A stretch of 7,237 bases of DNA from Cyanobacteria bacterium UBA8156 (lineage in GTDB: Bacteria > Cyanobacteriota > Cyanobacteriia > Pseudanabaenales > Pseudanabaenaceae), in contig DMPD01000150.1 of the NCBI GenBank assembly GCA_003456125.1, positions 1-7,237 on the forward strand, in the 5' to 3' direction. The notes under the pieces are model-generated. The model was not told the DNA's origin. It saw nothing but the letters and a program-made list of their open reading frames with translations, and made no database searches. This document shows positions 6,262-7,237 of this stretch, in pieces. How positions within the stretch are numbered: position 1 is the first letter of the stretch; each line of letters starts with the position of its first letter. The position numbers were made by a program, and so were the translations under genes.

Positions 6262-6899
6262 TCAATCAATCCTTCTTCGCGGGCCCGTTTGCCGGTTTGG
6301 ACGCGGATGTTTTTGCCGCTTTCGGGGTAGACCTCCAAAGCATCTTGCATCTTGCTCCAGTAGTTGCGCACGGTGCGTTCCGAAACGTTCATGCGATCGG
6401 CGATCGCCTTGTCGGTGAGGGCTTCGTTAAACGCCAAATGCAAGACATCCAACCATTCCTGACGCACTTCGATGCCGGTGCGAATTTCGCGGGGGGTGTG
6501 GTTCAACCCCTGCAACGCCCAATCCACACGGGTCAGAAATTCCGTCAGGGACATAGCCTTGGCCACCACCGTAAACCCCCCTTCGTGGCTGTCAATGGCC
6601 GGCCGCACCCGCACCAACGGCATCGGATCGACGCTGTGCACCACAATGTTGAGGGCTTTGTTTTTTTCCATGACTTGGCGGAGGGTGGATACCCCCACAT
6701 CCGTCGAAGCCGTACCACCCGGCTCCTGGGGCATCGACAAATCCATGATCAGCAGGTCGAGATTGCCCCGGTTCACCCGCTCCAAAGCCCCGTTGCCGTT
6801 TTGAGCCGTCAGGACTTCCGCATCGGGATATTGCTGTTTGAGGGGGCCCACCGTCCCCCCCAAAATCGCTTCTTGGTCGTCTACCACCAGAATACGCAT
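6258..6899 (-). CDS. NarL/LuxR-type DNA-binding response regulator
   Basis: 213 residues from ATG 6899. The receiver domain (about 1-130) has the acidic pair Asp7-Asp8 in MRILVVDDQ, phospho-acceptor Asp53 in LLIMDLSMP, Ser89 in VVHSVDP at the switch Thr/Ser position, and Lys114 in TVVAK. A LuxR-type helix-turn-helix follows (about 150-190): ALTDKAIADRMNVSERTVRNYWSKM. The C-terminal tail KNIRVQTGKRAREEGLID resembles a tail I recall in cyanobacterial regulators. All phosphorylation residues are present, so it should act as a phosphorylation-controlled cytosolic transcription factor; target genes are unknown. Odd points are an insertion after Asp53 (EPGGTASTDVGV) and a long segment, RVRPAIDSHEGGF, before Lys114. 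ATG 6929 would add ten residues (MGAQSRSWKA); I prefer 6899 because receiver domains usually begin at MRILVVDD. No histidine kinase gene is adjacent. Confidence 0.93.
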   Translation of the reverse strand: MRILVVDDQEAILGGTVGPLKQQYPDAEVLTAQNGNGALERVNRGNLDLLIMDLSMPQEPGGTASTDVGVSTLRQVMEKNKALNIVVHSVDPMPLVRVRPAIDSHEGGFTVVAKAMSLTEFLTRVDWALQGLNHTPREIRTGIEVRQEWLDVLHLAFNEALTDKAIADRMNVSERTVRNYWSKMQDALEVYPESGKNIRVQTGKRAREEGLID

Positions 6900-7031
6900 A
6901 GCTTTCCACGATCGGGATTGTGCTCCCATCCTACACCGGAATGGTTCGCGGGCTAGGCGGGCGGAGCTCCGACCCAGTCCGCCGCTGATTTTTGTAGGCT
7001 AGGAGAGAGGATCTTAAAGATGAGGTAGCCG
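6900..7031. promoter_or_regulatory. Divergent intergenic region between the response regulator and MBL-fold genes
   Basis: 132 bases without a convincing sigma-70 promoter on either strand. TAGGAT on the minus strand (6933-6928) is a weak -10 candidate for the regulator; if real it would exclude the ATG 6929 start. Two perfect small inverted repeats occur: CGGAGCTCCG (6962-6971) and ATCTT-A-AAGAT (7011-7021). Either could be an operator, but both are short enough to be chance. Confidence 0.3.
7022..7025 (+). promoter_or_regulatory. Ribosome binding site of the MBL-fold gene
   Basis: GAGG, six bases before ATG 7032, supports that start. A nearer candidate, ATG 7020, is followed after one codon by TAG. 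Confidence 0.55.
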
Positions 7032-7237
7032 ATGCGGTTGACTTGGCTGGATAGCAATACCTGGTTGTGGGAACTGGCCCAGCGGCGGGTGTTGGTGGAC
7101 CCGTGGCTGGTGGGCCCCCTCAACTTTGGCGGGGCGACTTGGTTGTTTGAAGCCCGGCGGCGATCGCCCCGGCCGTTGCCCCCAAACATCGATGTGATTC
7201 TGCTTTCCCAGGGACTGCCGGATCATGCCCACCCGCC
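7032..7237 (+). CDS. MBL-fold metallo-hydrolase-like protein (partial, 3' end outside window)
   Basis: 68 codons from ATG 7032, open to the window edge. The start MRLTWLDSNTWLWEL, the strand VLVDPWLVGPLNF (20-32) and NIDVILLSQGLPDHAH (52-67) follow the beginning of a metallo-beta-lactamase fold: an opening beta-sheet, a (V/I)DPW-type turn, then the first metal-site loop. In place of the usual HxHxDH the loop reads Gln60-Gly-Leu62-Pro-Asp64-His65, so the first two histidines are missing while Asp-His is kept. I believe related proteins with a similar loop exist in cyanobacteria and plants. The reaction is unknown, and the second half of the active site lies beyond the window. Divergent from the response regulator, which could control it; that is only a guess from position. 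Confidence 0.82.
   Translation, partial: MRLTWLDSNTWLWELAQRRVLVDPWLVGPLNFGGATWLFEARRRSPRPLPPNIDVILLSQGLPDHAHP

Larger units (their letters stand above)
243..7169. repeat. HIP1 palindromes (GCGATCGC), 12 dispersed copies
   Basis: Exact octamers begin at 243, 507, 3253, 4186, 4907, 5465, 5683, 5825, 6061, 6235, 6400 and 7162. HIP1 is the highly repeated palindrome of many cyanobacterial genomes. At this density, about one per 600 bases, it supports the taxonomic reading. All copies lie inside genes. None is found in glgC or the oxygenase gene, although CGATCG cores with one changed flank are common there. Confidence 0.9.

Noticed and set aside
5634..6956. 440-codon plus-strand frame spanning holA and the response regulator
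   Set aside because: It is out of frame within holA and antisense over the regulator; its Arg/Gly/His-rich composition is that of a shadow, and both overlapped genes are well supported.

Overview
The window is chromosomal DNA from a cyanobacterium and looks like core genome. Three independent signs point there. The DNA polymerase III alpha gene is split and begins with the C-terminal half of the DnaE trans-splicing intein. The ADP-glucose pyrophosphorylase has the cyanobacterial length and 3-phosphoglycerate-site lysines. The palindrome GCGATCGC (HIP1) occurs 12 times in 7.2 kb. The base composition is GC-rich by eye. HIP1 together with the split DnaE intein argues against the small-genome marine Prochlorococcus/Synechococcus group, but I cannot name a genus.

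Layout, left to right. A DUF92/TIGR00297 membrane protein (probably a VTE6-like phytyl-phosphate kinase) reads leftwards off the window edge from 574. Divergent from it, glgC (659-1948) starts a rightward pair with an uncharacterised 2-oxoglutarate/Fe(II) dioxygenase (1961-2920) only 12 bases downstream. This pair meets, tail to tail and with an 18-base overlap, a leftward pair: a polyprenyl-phosphate sugar-1-phosphate transferase (5203-4238), then the C-terminal DnaE half (4210-2903). Divergent from the transferase, holA (delta subunit of the clamp loader, 5287-6261) runs rightward and overlaps by 4 bases the stop of a leftward NarL/LuxR-type response regulator (6899-6258). Divergent from the regulator, a metallo-beta-lactamase-fold protein starts at 7032 and runs off the right edge.

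Functionally the window mixes carbon storage (glgC), replication (split dnaE and holA, two parts of the same holoenzyme within 3.4 kb), cell-surface polysaccharide initiation, isoprenoid salvage and one orphan regulator. Coding density is very high. The only non-coding stretches are three divergent intergenic regions of about 80-130 bases and two short spacers. No transposon, tRNA, rRNA, CRISPR array or phage gene is visible.

I see no clearly new multi-gene system. The points most worth a second look are the unusual loop in the DnaE intein half, the two-part oxygenase linked to glgC, the degenerate metal motif of the MBL-fold protein, and the insertion in the response regulator receiver domain.
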